From Gammaproteobacteria bacterium (lineage in GTDB: Bacteria; Pseudomonadota; Gammaproteobacteria; Steroidobacterales; Steroidobacteraceae), in the NCBI GenBank assembly GCA_020846815.1, contig JADLDF010000223.1, positions 1-5,827 of the forward strand: a stretch of DNA of 5,827 nt. The letters run 5' to 3'. The position numbers and the translations under genes were made by a program. Positions 5,137 through 5,827 of this stretch are shown here, one piece after another. Each line of letters starts with the position of its first letter. The first letter of the stretch is position 1. Under the pieces are notes generated by a model. The model was not told where the DNA came from and ran no database searches. It saw only the letters and a program-made list of their open reading frames with translations.

Positions 5137-5827
5137 TGACCGGGCGGACGAAGACGGACTGGACCTGGCCGAAAGGCGCGCGGCTCGCCCTGTCGCTGGT
5201 CGTCAACGTCGAAGAGGGCGCCGAGTTCAACGTGCGCGACGGCGACCACGGCCCCGAGCCGGTCGACGAGCTCGGCATCGTGCTGAAGAAGCCGGTGCGC
5301 AACTTCGGCAACGAGAGCAACTACGAGTACGGCATCAACGAGGGCGCGCCGCGCGTGCTGGGTCTGCTGCAGAAATACGGGCTGGGCGCGACCTTCACCG
5401 CCGCCGCGGTCGCGCTCGAGCGCGCGCCGCAGGTCGCCGCCGGTATCGTCGCGGGCGGGCACGAAGTCTGCGCCCACGGCTACCGCTGGGCACACCAGAT
5501 GGGCATGAGCGAGGAGAAGGAGCGCGAGTTCATCCGCGCCGCCGCCGACAGCATCGAGCGGACCACCGGCACGCGGCCCGTGGGCTGGCTGTCGCGCTAT
5601 CTGCACACGGCCGACACCCGGCGGATCCTCGCCGCGGAAGGCTTCCGCTATCACATGGACGATTTCAGCCGCGACCTGCCGTTCGTCGATGCCGGCGTCT
5701 CGCCGAGCATGGTCGTGCTGCCGTATGCGCTCGATTCGAACGACATGAAGATGTGGAACGCGCCGGCGATCATGCCGCGCGACTGGCTGGCCTACTGCAA
5801 GGACACGTTCGAGTGGCTCTATGCCGA
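5136..5827 (+). CDS. Polysaccharide deacetylase-fold hydrolase, PuuE/allantoinase-like, 3' end outside the window
   Basis: The frame is open from ATG 5136 to the window edge (230 codons visible; the family is about 290-310 residues). The sequence follows the PuuE-type branch of NodB-fold enzymes: LVVNVEEGAEF (21-31), NESNYEYGINEGAPRVLGLL (59-78), LGATFTAAAVALERAP (83-98), GGHEVCAHGYRW (107-118), TGTRPVGWLSR (144-154) and LPYALDSNDMKMW (195-207). It retains His109 and His114 but has VNVEEG where metal-dependent deacetylases have a DD pair. Known members of this branch include the allantoinase PuuE, described as metal-independent, cyclic imide hydrolases, and Helicobacter PgdA-like proteins. 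A small cyclic amide or imide is a reasonable guess given the neighbouring SDR, but this is inference. There is no signal peptide, which argues against a cell-wall polysaccharide substrate. It is translationally coupled to the SDR gene. Confidence 0.9.
   Translation, partial: MTGRTKTDWTWPKGARLALSLVVNVEEGAEFNVRDGDHGPEPVDELGIVLKKPVRNFGNESNYEYGINEGAPRVLGLLQKYGLGATFTAAAVALERAPQVAAGIVAGGHEVCAHGYRWAHQMGMSEEKEREFIRAAADSIERTTGTRPVGWLSRYLHTADTRRILAAEGFRYHMDDFSRDLPFVDAGVSPSMVVLPYALDSNDMKMWNAPAIMPRDWLAYCKDTFEWLYA

Noticed and set aside
5130..5654. 174-codon - strand frame at the right end
   Set aside because: It is antisense to the PuuE-like gene, whose + strand frame shows consistent family motifs and runs open to the window edge.

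Overview
The window is GC-rich (roughly 70% by eye) and densely coding, which suggests a high-GC proteobacterium. The gene types are a spinster-like MFS transporter, a crotonase, a short-chain dehydrogenase, an aldehyde dehydrogenase and a PuuE-like polysaccharide-deacetylase-fold hydrolase. This set is typical of accessory catabolic regions, for example in environmental Gammaproteobacteria, Betaproteobacteria or Alphaproteobacteria. I cannot name a genus from the sequence. I see no rRNA, tRNA, CRISPR array or transposase, and no gene-free stretch longer than 300 bases.

Layout, left to right. (1) The 3' two thirds of an NAD(P)+-dependent aldehyde dehydrogenase, + strand, cut by the left edge. 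(2) A convergent MFS transporter on the - strand. The two genes are separated by a short gap that holds a GC hairpin and is bracketed by two copies of a 36-bp imperfect direct repeat. (3) A 59-bp, almost pure A/T divergent promoter region (2448-2506), leading to (4) an N-terminally membrane-anchored alpha/beta hydrolase on the + strand. (5) A crotonase-superfamily gene on the - strand, whose 3' end overlaps the hydrolase by 8 bp. (6) A short divergent promoter region with a perfect TTGACA -35 box, leading to (7) a classical SDR oxidoreductase on the + strand. (8) A PuuE/NodB-fold hydrolase, coupled to the SDR by a one-base stop/start overlap and running off the right edge.

The genes look like a small-molecule degradation locus. 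The MFS protein would move the substrate or product. The hydrolase and the PuuE-like enzyme would cleave ester, amide or imide bonds. The SDR and ALDH would carry out alcohol/ketone and aldehyde oxidation. The crotonase would act on a CoA thioester. The substrate is not determined. Adjacent genes lie mostly on opposite strands, so at least three transcription units are present, and only SDR-deacetylase is a clear operon.

The points most worth a second look are the 36-bp repeat carrying the ends of the two convergent genes, the loss of both canonical hydratase glutamates in the crotonase, an Asn at the expected catalytic-acid position of the alpha/beta hydrolase, and the AT-rich divergent promoter with phased TGATATTA repeats.
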